Numbered from the stretch's first letter, positions 33,201 through 42,460 are shown. The stretch: DNA of 64,000 bases from Amblyomma americanum (GCF_052857255.1 NC_135507.1:71001721-71065720), one strand, 5' to 3'. The notes: a model not told the origin generated them from the sequence alone. Made by a program: numbers and translations.

Positions 33201-34057
33201 GCGCGGTGGAGCGACTGAACCAAACCGTGGCCGGGTTCCTGTCGCATTTTGTTTCGCGCGACCAGCGGGACTGGGACTTGTGGCTCCCGTATGCAATGTT
33301 TGCCTACAATTCCGCAGCACACGAGAGCACGGGCGAATCGCCATTCTTTCTTCTCTACGGCCGAGACCCGGACCAGCCTAGTGAAGTGCCAGAGGGCCCC
33401 CGTCGTGTCCCATACGCTTCACTGGACGACTATAAGGTTGAGTTAGAATCGCGCTTGCAAGTGGCGAGGGACATCGCAAAGGAGGCCTTAAAGAAAGCGG
33501 CGAAGCGCAGGAAGGAGGTGCACGATCGCAGTGCTAGAGACGCGCCGTTTAATGTGGGGGACAGCGTGTACATTGAAAACTACCAAAGGCAGATTGGGCT
33601 AGCTCGTAAGTTCCAGACGAAGTGGAGAGGTCCGTGCGAGGTTGTCGAGAAGCTTTCTCCGGTAAACTTCAGAGTCCGAGACGTAAACCGGCGCTTGATA
33701 AGGATACACGCAAATCGCCTCAAGTCGGCACCGGTTCAGTATTCACGAAATGAGGAAAGGGAAAGCGCGGATTTTGATGGGGACAGAAGTGAAGCGGAGC
33801 GCGCAGATAGTTCGCAAGAAACGCCCTCTCCTGCATTTGTTCGGCAGGCGCCAGAGGTGACGGCCGGAATGCCACCGGATTTACTTCATGCATTGCTAGA
33901 AGAAGAAGCGCGCGAGGTTGCCGCGCAGATAACGCCAGGAGAGGCTCCTGCCACGAGCCCTCGCGAGTCCCAAAGCAGACAAAGGGTCACAGACTTACTT
34001 AGTATGACTCATGAAGGCCGATATCCGCTGCGAAATCGGAAAGCTAAGTCGGACTAA
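30209..34057 (+). CDS. pol: pol polyprotein: protease, RT, RNase H, integrase
   Basis: The coordinate is the first GTG in the frame; no ATG start is present nearby and the frame is open back to the gag stop, so pol is probably made only by -1 frameshifting. Numbering from the GTG: aspartic protease DTG 32-34 and ILGQDF 112-117; RT about 330-530 with VVDYRKLN and YMDD 482-485; RNase H about 625-745 (TDAS, ERECLAVVWA); integrase with HHCC zinc finger about 833-875, catalytic D-D-35-E at about 905, 965 and 1001 (TDRG ... GAVERLN), and a GPY/F-like KWRGP near 1140. The C-terminal 90 residues are acidic and unassigned. All catalytic residues I can check are present. There is no chromodomain and no env. 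Confidence 0.95.
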   Translation: MDDEVVVVCVADEACPVVRCKLNGCCMELLIDTGSKVTLLKESSFNTLRRKGDREVLEASGGMATKFVGITGDPLGISGLYRLHFSLGGIALEHPCYVCPDTVSLPNGVSGILGQDFLRKGKVVVSFSEEEVNAGGSKVPFLNRRGAEIRITDIDTRQTVGSLEKVYSRVAVRLVEEAVVLPWSEHILYAFVPSDVESGAVGVLEPVDSLSNGLKAAACLVTVNDAHRVPLRVVNCSQQPLSLPKNKTLAFFTSAIEKREPTDTVLATVEHASPSAAPKVSFDLSHVKSREREALAGLLNDYSEVFAASNLDLGCCGVIKHRIETGTSSPVYQRAYRIPYSQREEMERQVQDLIDRGIVEHSKSPWGAPALLVEKPDGSYRLVVDYRKLNAVTRIDPYPIPNIQETLSQLGSARYFTVVDMAAGFWQIAMDPADAEKTAFNTPSGHYEWKRMPMGLANSPAVWQRTADVILAGLLGRLCFVYMDDIIIYSDSFENHLRDIEQVLVRLRGAGLKLKPSKCQFLKNEVKYLGHVVSADGVRPDPEKLRCVSDFPSPTSVRQVRQFLGLIGYYRRHIEEFAKLAKPLTALTAKNVAFRWDENAENAFGALKRKLMSAPLLRHPDFNLPFVMATDASKFAVGAVLSQVIEGKEHPVAFASRQLSPTEQKYGATERECLAVVWAVKHFRCYLYGRKFKLVTDCHPLKWVMSVRDPSSRLARWNLHLQEYCFEVEHKSGKTHLNADALSRTAAVAAIDEFVPIVDPAELRTEQCKDPDLKRIIESLEGAPSHPEQLVYFIGKDGTLCRRTRPTRKGRPEKTAWERVVIPRSWIERVLRAFHDAPCAGHFGVAKTRRRVERLYFWSGIRQDVRDYCAKCHSCLERKTPKGRRPAPIQPFPEVSAPFERTGMDIMGPLPTTTSGNKYILVFVDHLSKYAEAVALPDQKADTVARAFVEQIVLRHGPPKQLLTDRGTNFVSQLMRRVCELLKIAKKQTTPYHPACNGAVERLNQTVAGFLSHFVSRDQRDWDLWLPYAMFAYNSAAHESTGESPFFLLYGRDPDQPSEVPEGPRRVPYASLDDYKVELESRLQVARDIAKEALKKAAKRRKEVHDRSARDAPFNVGDSVYIENYQRQIGLARKFQTKWRGPCEVVEKLSPVNFRVRDVNRRLIRIHANRLKSAPVQYSRNEERESADFDGDRSEAERADSSQETPSPAFVRQAPEVTAGMPPDLLHALLEEEAREVAAQITPGEAPATSPRESQSRQRVTDLLSMTHEGRYPLRNRKAKSD

Positions 34058-34536
34058 TGGCGTAAACAGAGCGTAGTTTTGAACTGGTTAGAATTGTGTA
34101 ATGCCACAGCTCATAACATTGCTATGTGCTTATGTGTTAAGTTATCGGAGTTGGTAGTTAAACCTTTCTGTCATTAAGTAACACCTTCACAGGAGAGCAT
34201 GCGGAGCGCATGCAGAACCTGCCCTACTTCCTTTCGTTATCTATATTTTTTTCTGTGCCGTGATCGTGCTAGAAGTGGGAGCTCCTTTATAACTGTGGTA
34301 AATTTATTTCGTCCAGTTTGGACTAGAAAAGAGAGGCTTGGGTGCTGAGTTTCATGTTTATCTGTAAAAGAAGATCAGTGCTGCCCCTGGAGACGCCAGT
34401 ATTGACAGCGGAGGCATATGGTGTTGTGCAGTGGTGTTGAGTGCAGCGAAAAGTGTTTTGTCGGACGCACTGTGCGAGGCGATTCAGAAAGACAAGGGGA
34501 GCTGCGTGGACTCAAATGTTCGGAGAACATTCTTCT
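34058..34536 (+). other. untranslated region between pol and the polypurine tract
   Basis: About 480 bases with no substantial frame; specifically no envelope-like gene. An inverted pair CATGCGGAGCGCATG lies at 34199-34213. Confidence 0.6.
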
Positions 34537-34550
34537 GGAGGGTGAGCGAG
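34537..34550 (+). promoter_or_regulatory. polypurine tract
   Basis: GGAGGGTGAGCGAG lies immediately before the 3' LTR. Purine-rich apart from one T and one C, it is the expected primer for plus-strand synthesis. Confidence 0.65.
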
Positions 34551-35733
34551 TGTGACATTCCGTGTGTGCTACGAGGGTCCACGTTCGACGGCGCGGCGTA
34601 GACGGAGACCCGTGACAGCGGCATCATCAATTACCCAGCCATGCTCTTTGAGTGACGACCAGAACAACCGGACCCGCCGCCACCGCCGCGGGGAAACAGG
34701 CTTTATCCTCCCCAATTTCCGGGCACATTCCAGGACAAGGGAGCTGTCAGCGGGCCAGAGCGCGCCGTACCACAGCCGACGCTATGCGCTACCGCGAAGA
34801 CAACATTCTTCCCCCCCCCCCCCTTTGTCGTGGGCTATCGCCGGGAAGGCACCCACAGCTTCCCAGAAGGGCCGTGACGGACACCTGTCATGGCGGACAG
34901 GCAGTACTCGCCAAGAATGTGGAAAGACAGGCGCTAGTGAATTAGCTCCGAAGAGAGAGCCTGTGTATACTCTCACTTGAGAGAGAGTGGTGGCGTTTTT
35001 GTTGTTTATTTAGTTTGTATTGTTAACAGACTCTGGGTTCGAGGCTAAGCCCAACCCAAGGGGTGGTCCCCATCTCGCATGTTATTTTGGATTGGAGAAT
35101 TGATGCTTTGGGCGGGCTACTGGAAATGACCGCCCTTAGTCCTTTGTTAATCAAGTGCTTAAAAGCACATGTAAACGGATGCAGTCCAGTCTGAGCTGGG
35201 GCTCCATGCTTAGCATGTAATGTGATGCTACTTAGGCACTAACCTGCCCGGTCGATGAGTAAAGTAGTGCAAAGTTTGTTCTTTTGTAAATTCAGTTCTG
35301 CTTTTTCCAGTTTAACTCTCTGTATATGTATGTTGTAAAATTATGCTCTGCTGTCATCATCTACAAGCTCGCCTCCTGTTCATCTTCCAAGCCGAACGAC
35401 ACTAGAGGAAGGGTTGTGAACCATCCTCGAAGAAACGGACGACTATTGAAATTCTACTGCATACACGCTCAGGACGACATCGTTCGCCAAGAGGGCCTTC
35501 AGCGCCGAAGCCCGACGGCGTGCAGCTTCTGCCAGCAACCGCTCGAGCCCAACTCCGGAGCCACTCCATCGCCCCCATGAAGTCGTCGGCACGTAAGCTC
35601 GGACGCCCCAGCCTCTGATGTATAATCTTAATCATGTGTAATTATTGAATATACCTGTTTGTTTAAACTGAGCCATACGGTGTCTCTTTGCCTCTCCGTC
35701 CCGTGTGGACCTGCGCATATGGGGGTCATCACA
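34551..35733 (+). repeat. 3' LTR
   Basis: Matches the 5' LTR except for five substitutions and two one-base indels (a T before the C run, and one base near 35718). It is followed by the CAAC duplication. Confidence 0.95.
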
Positions 35734-35759
35734 CAACAGACGGAGCGCACCCTATGAAC

Positions 35760-36271
35760 AAAAAAAAATGGAGGACGCTTAAGCTTCGTATTTAAGAGCA
35801 GGACGCGACAGCGTTTTGCAGCGTCGCCAAGGAATCCAGGGAACGCTGTCGTCCGTTCGGTGCGACGCCTTGACCATTGGACAAAATAAGGAAAGGAAAC
35901 ATATCTTGGTGGACACATGAACTGCGTCGTAAGCCAAGGAAAAGGAAAATAAAATTGATTTTAAGGAAGGGAAATGATTCCTGTCTCGCATATCTCGGTG
36001 GACACCCAAACCGGGCCGTAAGGGAAGGAAAAGCACCCTTCTAACGCTGTATTCACTAGACGCGCCTTTGTCCATTCCGAACCATCGCGCTGGCGTGGCG
36101 AAGTGGTTAGCGTTCGCGTCTCGCACTCCGGAGGCCTTGGTTCGATTCCCCATCTCATCGGCTTACCTACTATGTTTTTACTAATGCTTCCGGGATTTTT
36201 CGCTCACGGCCAGCGGCGCTGACGCCATCGACTTTTCCTGGCACGAGGCCATTAACGCTGTCGCGTTAAAA
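35760..36271 (+). mobile_element. C-type small element with internal tRNA-like segment
   Basis: Starts with GGAGGACGCTTAAGCTTCG and GGACGCGACAGCGTTTTGC, ends AACGCTGTCGCGTTAAAA. It contains module units at about 35885 and 35955 (TTAAGGAAGGGAAATGATTC). At 36092-36153 it carries a tRNA-like stretch with GGCGAAGTGGTTAGCG (A-box like) and GGTTCGATTCC (B box), which other C copies lack. No protein is encoded. Confidence 0.6.
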
Positions 36272-36274
36272 ATA

Positions 36275-37095
36275 AAAACGTTTAATGCTGTCGGGGAACC
36301 TGTGTCGTAGTTACAGCCTCGAAGAAGCGCACCCGCACGACTCCTTAGTCAACATCACTCACTCAGCCACGGCCTTGCGAGGGAGCGCGTGCCATTCATC
36401 GCGACAGTACCCGGTGAACAAATTGTTTGGTTTTGGTCAACTCTCTTGTGTATAGCATTGCATTTCTGCTGCAGGATTTCCGTCTGTGTTGTTGCCTCTG
36501 TCTGGAATTTGTTTTCATGCATTTAATTCGTTTGTAGATCACTTCGTATAAGTTCTTCCGGGCGATTAGAAATTCCTCTGCATCGTCTTTTCGCGATACT
36601 ATAAAGCTTGCTTTTGTTTGTGAAACTTTGATTCCAACCCATTCTCTATAGCTTGTGACCGATGAAACCTGGACACCAAACGACTACCGCCCTTTGTCAC
36701 TTGGCGGCTGATTTCCGGCTGAGCCTATGACGCTGGGTCGAGGGCACCTCCTGTGAGACTGGACAGTTACCAGCTGCCCGAAACCCTCTAAGAATGCCTT
36801 GGAGCGCACACCACAAGCGAGAATTTGAAAGTGGTTCCAAAGTGGGAGAAGAGGATAGCTCTGTATGCATTTGGCGCTTGGAGAGGGATGGTGTCTGCGT
36901 GCTATGTCAGCAGCTATATCGGCGTGGGTTGGGGAAAGAGAAAGCCTGTTGGGGAACTCCGCACTTACATCGTATTTATACGAATGTAACACGACCACAA
37001 CTGCAATGCTAGGGTCATATTTGTGGGCGCGAAAGGAAAAAAGAAACGGCAGAACAGGAATGTAACGTTAGGAATGATGCCGCCGTATACGAAAA
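36275..37095. other. no gene recognised
   Basis: No domain, splice-coherent exon or known repeat seen. The short open frames overlap on both strands without support. Confidence 0.35.
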
Positions 37096-37109
37096 AATGA
37101 GTAGAAGTT

Positions 37110-37185
37110 TACAAGAAAAAAATGGCAGTGGCTTAGCTCCGCTGTGCCAGGATATACATAGCGGGAGGTACTTTTCCCTGGCTGA
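37110..37185. repeat. short dispersed repeat (D type)
   Basis: AATGGCAGTGGCTTAGCTCC then GTGCCAGGATATACATAGCG. Related sequence lies at 17.1 kb and, inverted, at 51.1 kb. Confidence 0.45.
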
Positions 37186-37312
37186 GCTTATGGTCACTGT
37201 ATGTTTAGCAATGAGAGACATTGGGTATACACATGTTTTGTTCATTTTGCTTTACAGAGACGAAGACTGTCCGATGATCTCTGAAGTAGCATGCAGCGGT
37301 TTCAATTTTGGT

Positions 37313-38250
37313 CTACACAGTATTTCGATTTGGCAGAGTTTTTGGTATACAATGTCTATAGTAGTTCCCCATTATGTAGTGTGCTACACAACTGTGAAAC
37401 CGTGCCGTAGGCTGGTATACACGTGCCGGTGCCACGTAGACTCCTTGGATGATAATGCCGCTCTCCAGAAGCCGAACACAGCAGGCTTCACCATTATTCA
37501 CCACGATCGAAGGGAGGTGTCTGACAGGGGTGATACCTGGTCTCAAATACACACAGACTCCAGCGTTCTTATTTGGTTCAAGACGACTGGCGTCAGCAAC
37601 CAAGCTATAGCCGGGGATTGGAAGAGATTGACATTCCGTGGTAAGACCAGTTTCTGTAAACGCAGGACATCAGCTCTGTTCAGTACTCGGTCTGAACACA
37701 CAACAGTTATGTGAGCTCTCACAGATATAACGTTCAGTAGAGCTATTCTGTGAACTGTGACGGAGTCTGTGAGCAGCGCTTCCGACCATTCTGGAAAGGC
37801 CAAACGCGAAGTGTCATACAATGTATTACACATTGGTGTCAAGTCCTTTTGGTGCCACAGGCTGTCGCACACACTACGCATGTGTCCAAACGGATTGTTC
37901 ACAAAGTCTGCATCAAATGCCCGGGTCGCAGATGCATTTTCGGAAACTCGAATGGTGTGATCAGTCACACGACGGGCCTTCACATACTCTTCGGTTGGTT
38001 CCCGTTGACTGACACCTTCCATAGCCTCCATCTCGGCGGCTATGCGCCGTCTGTTATGCTCGGCAGTCTGGCGTCTCCGTTTGGCAAGGCGTTCCTCTCT
38101 CTGTTCGGGCGTCCCCGCTGCTCTCTTCGCCTTCCACTCTCATGCTCTCTTTGTTGAGTAGCCAAATGCCAGGCGGCAACCTCAGGATCGGAAGAGTAAA
38201 TGTTCTCGCCTATACCGCCGTGTAGCAGCGGCTGGACTCTCCTTCTGTGC
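37313..38250 (-). pseudogene. possible Helitron-like element fragment (N-terminal coding part)
   Basis: The minus strand reads a charged repeat region (EQREERLAKRRRQTAEHNRR, about 38045-38120; frame-shifted), then NPFGHMRSVCDSLWHQKDL at about 37850-37915. That motif resembles the 'NxFGHxCxVCDRLWF' segment I recall from Helitron-like proteins of ticks and spiders. The lower part (37313-37603) is an unassigned frame. Rep and helicase domains are absent. The assignment is from memory of a motif, so tentative. Confidence 0.35.
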
Positions 38251-38702
38251 ATCCATATCAAGCGTTGCGATACAGCCGCCGATTACATATCCGCCTTTTA
38301 CACGCAATGCTGCGCATGCGACGACGCGTGGTTCGGGTGATATAGTGGCGTGCGGCGAGGTAGCTGTGGGGTCTCTCTGGTTACGATGGTATCAGCGCAT
38401 GCGCACAACTGCTCATCCGCGTGACGTCACATTAAGCTTCTACGGTGAAGAAGGCGCGCGGCGACGGCGGCGCACCCACTGCTCCTCTCCGGTTGCAATG
38501 GCAACGGCGCATGCGCACAACTGTCCTCTCCGCGATATGCTCGACTGATAGCTTAGTGTAGCTACCGCTACAAAATACCTCGCGAAATGGCTTTCACCCA
38601 CCCTTTCTCTTCCAAGAGAACCACGCAAAAGATTTCCAGATAAGACCGATACGACGTAAGGAGTCCGTGCGCTCCCACACCGCGTCAGCGGCGTGCGTTT
38701 CA

Positions 38703-38793
38703 TACATAATCATCATCATCATTATTAGACTGACTGCACCCAATGAAGGCAAAAGGCCTCTCTACAGTCTCTCCAATTAACCCTGTCCTTTAT
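38703..38793 (-). repeat. RTE-type LINE 3' end fragment
   Basis: ATCATC units (38707-38724) and GCAAAAGGCCTCTCTACAGT with CTCTCCAATTAACCCTGTCC match the reversed RTE 3' end. About 90 bp remain. Confidence 0.75.
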
Positions 38794-38912
38794 ACACCTC
38801 GTCGTAGAACAAAACTTCTCCCAGTCACTGAACTGAGCGGCTACTCATGCCTCCCGAACGTAGGTGGCCTTTCTTGGCAACATTTAAACGAATCGTCGTC
38901 TGTAGCAGACCC

Positions 38913-39480
38913 ACAAAAAAATTTGGAGGGAGCTTAAGCTTCGCATTTAAGAGAAGCGCGCGACAGCGTGTTGCAGCATTGCCAAGGAATCCACGGAACG
39001 CCATCGTCCCTCGGTGCGACCCCTTGCCCGGACAGTTTAAGGAAAGGAAACATATCTTGTTGGACACCCGAACCGCGCCGTAAGGCAAGGAAAATGAAAA
39101 TAATTTTTTTAAGTAAAGGAAAGGACGCCTGTCTCACATATCTCAGTGGACACCCCAACCGGGCCGTAAGGGAAGGAAACTGAAATGAAATTTGGTTTTA
39201 AGTAAAGGAAATGGCGCCTGTCTCACATATATCAGTGGACACCCAAACCGGGCCGTAAGGGAAGGAAACTGAAATGAAATTTGGTTTTAAGGAAAGGAAA
39301 TGGCGCCTGTCTCACAATTCTCGCTGGACACCCGTACCACGCCGTAAGGGAGGGAAAATCCCTTCCCTTAAGCCGCAGTTCAAGTGTCCACCAAGATGCG
39401 CCATTTTTCGCTCATGACCAAAGACGCCGACGACATCGGCTTTTCTGCTACACGAGCTCTTTAAAGCTGTCGCATTAAAA
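38913..39480 (+). mobile_element. C-type small element with 89-bp tandem array
   Basis: Starts AATTTGGAGGGAGCTTAAGC, with GCGCGCGACAGCGTG inside, and ends AAAGCTGTCGCATTAAAA. Four module units follow: one shortened (from about 39040), then three at an exact 89-base step (landmark AAGTAAAGG/AAGGAAAGG at 39111, 39200, 39289). Then CCTTCCCTTAAGCCGCAGTT runs in the opposite orientation. The unit resembles the reversed SINE 3' module. Confidence 0.75.
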
Positions 39481-39530
39481 TTGCACTATCAGATGGATTT
39501 TTGGGCGACATCGAACCCGTGCAATTTAAT

Positions 39531-39799
39531 AATAATTGGTTTTTTGGGGAAGGAAATGGCGCATTATCTGTCTCATATATCGTTGGACACCTGAACCGCG
39601 CCGTAAGGGAAGGAATAAAGGAGGGACTGAAAGAAGAAAGGAATAGGTGCTGTAGTGGAGGCCTCCGGAATAATTTCGACCACCTCGGGATCTTTAACGT
39701 GCACTGACATCGCACAGCACACGGGCGCGTTAGCGTTTTTCCTCCATAAAAATGCAGCCGCCGCGGTCGGGTTCGAACCCGGGAACTCCGGATCAGTAG
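39531..39799 (-). repeat. SINE copy in left arm of the inverted duplication
   Basis: Minus orientation, from the CCAATTATTATTA tail to the region just after the B box (GGTTCGAACCCGGGAACTCC). It ends at 'ggatcagtag', where a 39-base plus-strand head fragment (TTCAGTGGTTAGGGCGCTCG, 39800-39838) begins. Confidence 0.85.
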
Positions 39800-39837
39800 T
39801 TCAGTGGTTAGGGCGCTCGACTACTGATCCAAAGTCC

Positions 39838-40155
39838 CCGCCGTGGTGGCTCAGTGGTTAGGGCGCTCGACTATTGATCCGGAGCTCCCGGGCTCGAACC
39901 CGACCGCGGCGGCTGCGTTTTTATGGAGGAAAAACGCTAAGGCGCCCGTGTGCTGTGCGATGTCAGTGCACGTTAAAGATCCCCAGGTGGTCGAAATTAT
40001 TCCGGAGCCCTCCACTACGGCACCCCTTTCTTCCTTTCTTATTTCACTCCCTCCTTCATCCCTTCCCTTACGGCGCGGTTCAGGTGTCCAACGATATATG
40101 AGACAGATACTGCGCCATTTCCTTTCCCCCAAAACCAATTAATATTATTATTAGT
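39838..40155 (+). mobile_element. full-length SINE in spacer of the inverted duplication
   Basis: Complete head (GGTGGCTCAGTGGTTAGGGC), B box GGGCTCGAACCCG, body, and tail CCAATTAATATTATTATTA. The Pol III boxes are intact. Confidence 0.88.
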
Positions 40156-40157
40156 TA

Positions 40158-40413
40158 CCGGGTTCGAACCCGACCGCGGCGGCTGCGTTTTTATGGAGGA
40201 AAAACATTAACGCGCCCGTGTGCTGTGCGATGTCAGTGCACGTTAAAGATCCCCAGGTGGTCGTAATTATTCCGGAGCCTTCCACTACGGCACCTATTCC
40301 TTTCTTATTTCAGTCCCTCCTTTATTCCTTCCCTTACGGCGCAGTTCAAGTGTCCAACGATATATGAGACAGATACTGCGCCATTTCCTTTCCCCAAAAA
40401 ACCAATTATTATT
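40158..40413 (+). repeat. SINE copy in right arm of the inverted duplication
   Basis: Begins in the B box (GGGTTCGAACCCGACCGC) without the A-box half. Ends CCAATTATTATTAAATTGC. It carries the same variants as the left-arm copy. Confidence 0.85.
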
Positions 40414-40469
40414 AAATTGCACGGGTTCGATGTCGCCCAAAAATCCATCAGATAGCGATACAGAGGAAA

Positions 40470-40665
40470 GTAGGGACAGCGCCTTTTCGCGTGCACCCGA
40501 TGCGAATTTCTGGCATTAGTCATCCATGCCCAGCGAGCAGCCAAGCTCGGCGGTGCACTGGAATAGGGGCGCAGACCCTGCAAGACAGAGCCACGCCATC
40601 ACCAGTAAGATGGAAGAACTCCGTCGACCGTAATATCAAAGCAATCAAAGTTTATCCTATCCTAT
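40470..40665 (+). repeat. I-like LINE 3' end with ATCCT tail
   Basis: The end CAAAGTTTATCCTATCCTAT (about 40645-40664) is the same tail type as that of the LINE at 13.8 kb. The preceding 150 bases (GCCAAGCTCGGCGGTGCACTG region) are probably its 3' coding end or UTR, but no domain is legible. Confidence 0.5.
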
Positions 40666-40969
40666 CTGGCATTAGCGTGCGGAAGCGAGATCAGCGGCGT
40701 TGAGAATGTTGACGGAGTCTGCTAACTTTCAGGGAAAGAAACGAAGGCTTTTACGATGCCCTCAAGTCGGGCCTATTCAATCGCATTTGCGCGGGACGAT
40801 GCGTCGAATCGGCGCTCGGTGCGCAAGAGCGCGTTCTCCGGTGAGGAGTTTCTTACTGCTCGATCTCTGCTCCTATATGCGTTGATCGGTTTTTGTGGCT
40901 CGAGGATTCCTTTGGTCGATCAATACAGCCTTTTAAATTTGTTTTTTAACATGATAGCCTTAAAGGCCC

Positions 40970-41290
40970 CGTCCACCAGAAAATCCGATGTCGACGCTGT
41001 GAGCGAAAAACACACGGGCGTGGCTCTGGCAGGTGGTCCCAGAGAGTAACCTAGGAGGCAGGAGGGCCGCCTAGGTCACGTGACCTTCCAGCGTTATCAC
41101 AACCTGCCCATCGGATAGTGAGAAAACTGACCACCGTGGCAGGTGGCAGTTAAATTAACGATTGGTCGCTTGGGAAGAGCAACCTGGGTTAGAAGGCCCA
41201 CCGCTGGGAGCCCCTGCCATCGCTGGGCAGTGGCACATCGTTTAGCCGCTCCATTGCTGCGCCAGGAGGGGCATGATGACTTCCAGGGAT
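40970..41290 (-). mobile_element. B-type small element copy
   Basis: Shares blocks with 42.05-42.46 kb: GTCACGTGACCT, GGCAGGTGGCAGTTAAATTA, a 'cccaccgctggga' block, and GGGCAGTGGCACATCGTTTA with GCCGCTCCA. Neither terminal AACGC motif is well preserved. Confidence 0.55.
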
Positions 41291-41299
41291 AAATGAATG

Positions 41300-41825
41300 T
41301 CCTCACCTGCCACATCAACTTCAGCGAATGTCGCCATCAACCAGTGACGCGGAGTTGGAGCCAGCCGGTTTGTGGGCGCAGTCTGCATTGGCCAAACTCA
41401 TTTTTAGTTTCGGCTGTGCATAGGGGTTCAAGCCGAGTCGTAGTGACCCCATTGGCGCGTGCAGGACAAGGATGAGGGGCGGTTGCAGCGGCGCAAGTAC
41501 CGCAAAAGAAAGCAATGGACAGTTCCTCTTCATGACTTTGCGTTCTCGCAATTCCTTGCCTGCCGACATTCATCAACGGTCCCAAGGAAGGCAGGTCTGT
41601 CAGGATTGAGACGCCTCTCCGAATGGCGCCCCCGCTGACAGTTCAACGCGTTGCGCGGGCTTTCTGCGCTGTTCTTACGCAGCGACCTTCGTTACATCGG
41701 CGCTCGCACGTGAATAAAGCTGGTCATTCAAGCCGCATGCTGTCCAGTATCTAAGCCTTCATGGGCATGCGGACCCATTCTTTGCAACCAAACTCCTACA
41801 GGGTCATGTGTTCTTCAGCGCGAAC
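41300..41825. other. no gene recognised
   Basis: Moderately GC-rich sequence with short open frames only. ACGTGAATAAAGCTGGTCAT near 41709-41728 looks like a retroelement or transcript 3' end, but nothing upstream supports a gene. Confidence 0.3.
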
Positions 41826-41831
41826 CCCTCG

Positions 41832-41932
41832 AATAATAATAATTGGCTTCGGGGGAAAGGAAATGCCGCAGTATCTGTCTCATATATCGTTGGACACCTG
41901 AACCGCGCCGTAAGGGAAGGGATAAAGGAGGG
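41832..41932 (-). repeat. SINE 3' fragment
   Basis: Reverse 3' end: TAATAATAATTGGCTTCGGG to CCGTAAGGGAAGGGATAAAG. It stops abruptly at 41932. Confidence 0.75.
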
Positions 41933-42048
41933 CAGGGCAGCTTTCGGGGGACCACATGCTGCGAGTGTTGCTGACTGATACCAAACCGAGGCACCGATCT
42001 GAGGTACGTCTGTAGGGGTGATTTTGCCGCATACCAAACTGACGTAAA

Positions 42049-42460
42049 TTAACGCGAGAGCGTTAACTGCCCCATTACGCAGAAAATCTGGCATCGGCGG
42101 TGTGAGCGATAAATAGCGTGCCGTAAGGTGGCCCAGGCAGCTGCCCAAATGAGAAGGAATCTGGGTTTGCAACATAGATCACGTGACAACCTACCCGAGG
42201 ATTGTAAGAAAATTCATCACCCTGGCAGGTGGCAGTTAAATTAATGGTTGATCGCGAGAGCTTGCTCGATAATAACAGCTTGGCTAGCACAAGACCCACC
42301 GGTGTCAGCGCCTGCCGTCGCAGGGCAGTGGCGCGTCCCTTAGCCGCTCCATCACTACGCAAGGAGTGCATGGGGACTCCCAGGTACATATGAATGCAAA
42401 GTAGAGAATCGCCAATTCCGCATGTATGGGTATTAACACATTAACGCTATCGCGTCATAT
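42049..42460 (-). mobile_element. B-type small element, both ends present (about 412 bp)
   Basis: Left end TTAACGCGAGAGCGTTAA (42049-42066), right end TTAACGCTATCGCGTCATAT (42441-42460). In minus orientation the ends read TATGACGCGATAGCGTTAA ... AACGCTCTCGCGTTAA, imperfect terminal inverted repeats. The middle has AGTGGCGCGTCCCTTAGCCG (the reverse of a 'ggttaag' tRNA-like block) and GGCAGGTGGCAGTTAAATTA. No protein. Confidence 0.65.

Larger units (their letters stand above)
27890..35733 (+). mobile_element. complete Ty3/gypsy LTR retrotransposon, 7844 bp, recent
   Basis: Two LTRs (1185 and 1183 bp) beginning TGTGA and ending TCACA enclose a tRNA primer site, gag, pol and a purine-rich tract. 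CAAC flanks both outer ends (27886-27889 and 35734-35737), a 4-bp target duplication normal for this superfamily. Comparing the LTRs by eye I count five substitutions and two single-base indels, so insertion was recent. Pol order is protease, RT, RNase H, integrase, which defines Ty3/gypsy rather than copia. No envelope frame follows pol. Both frames are uninterrupted, so the copy may be capable of retrotransposition. Confidence 0.96.
39486..40455. repeat. large inverted duplication containing SINEs
   Basis: Left arm 39486-39782 and right arm 40158-40455 are reverse complements of each other over about 297 bases. The arms include not only a SINE but about 45 bases of its unique flank (GATGGATTTTTGGGCGACAT, then a tract ending GTGCAATTTAA). 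They share SINE variants (GGGCGCGTTA; AGGAATAAAGGAGGGACTGA) absent from most copies here. The 375-base spacer holds a SINE head piece and a complete SINE. Confidence 0.85.

Noticed and set aside
34058..34536. Possible envelope gene after pol
   Set aside because: No frame of useful length, signal peptide or membrane segment in this interval.
39023..39360. CRISPR array, suggested by regular 89-bp units
   Set aside because: The units have no unique spacers between short repeats; they are degenerate whole-unit tandem copies inside a eukaryotic element.
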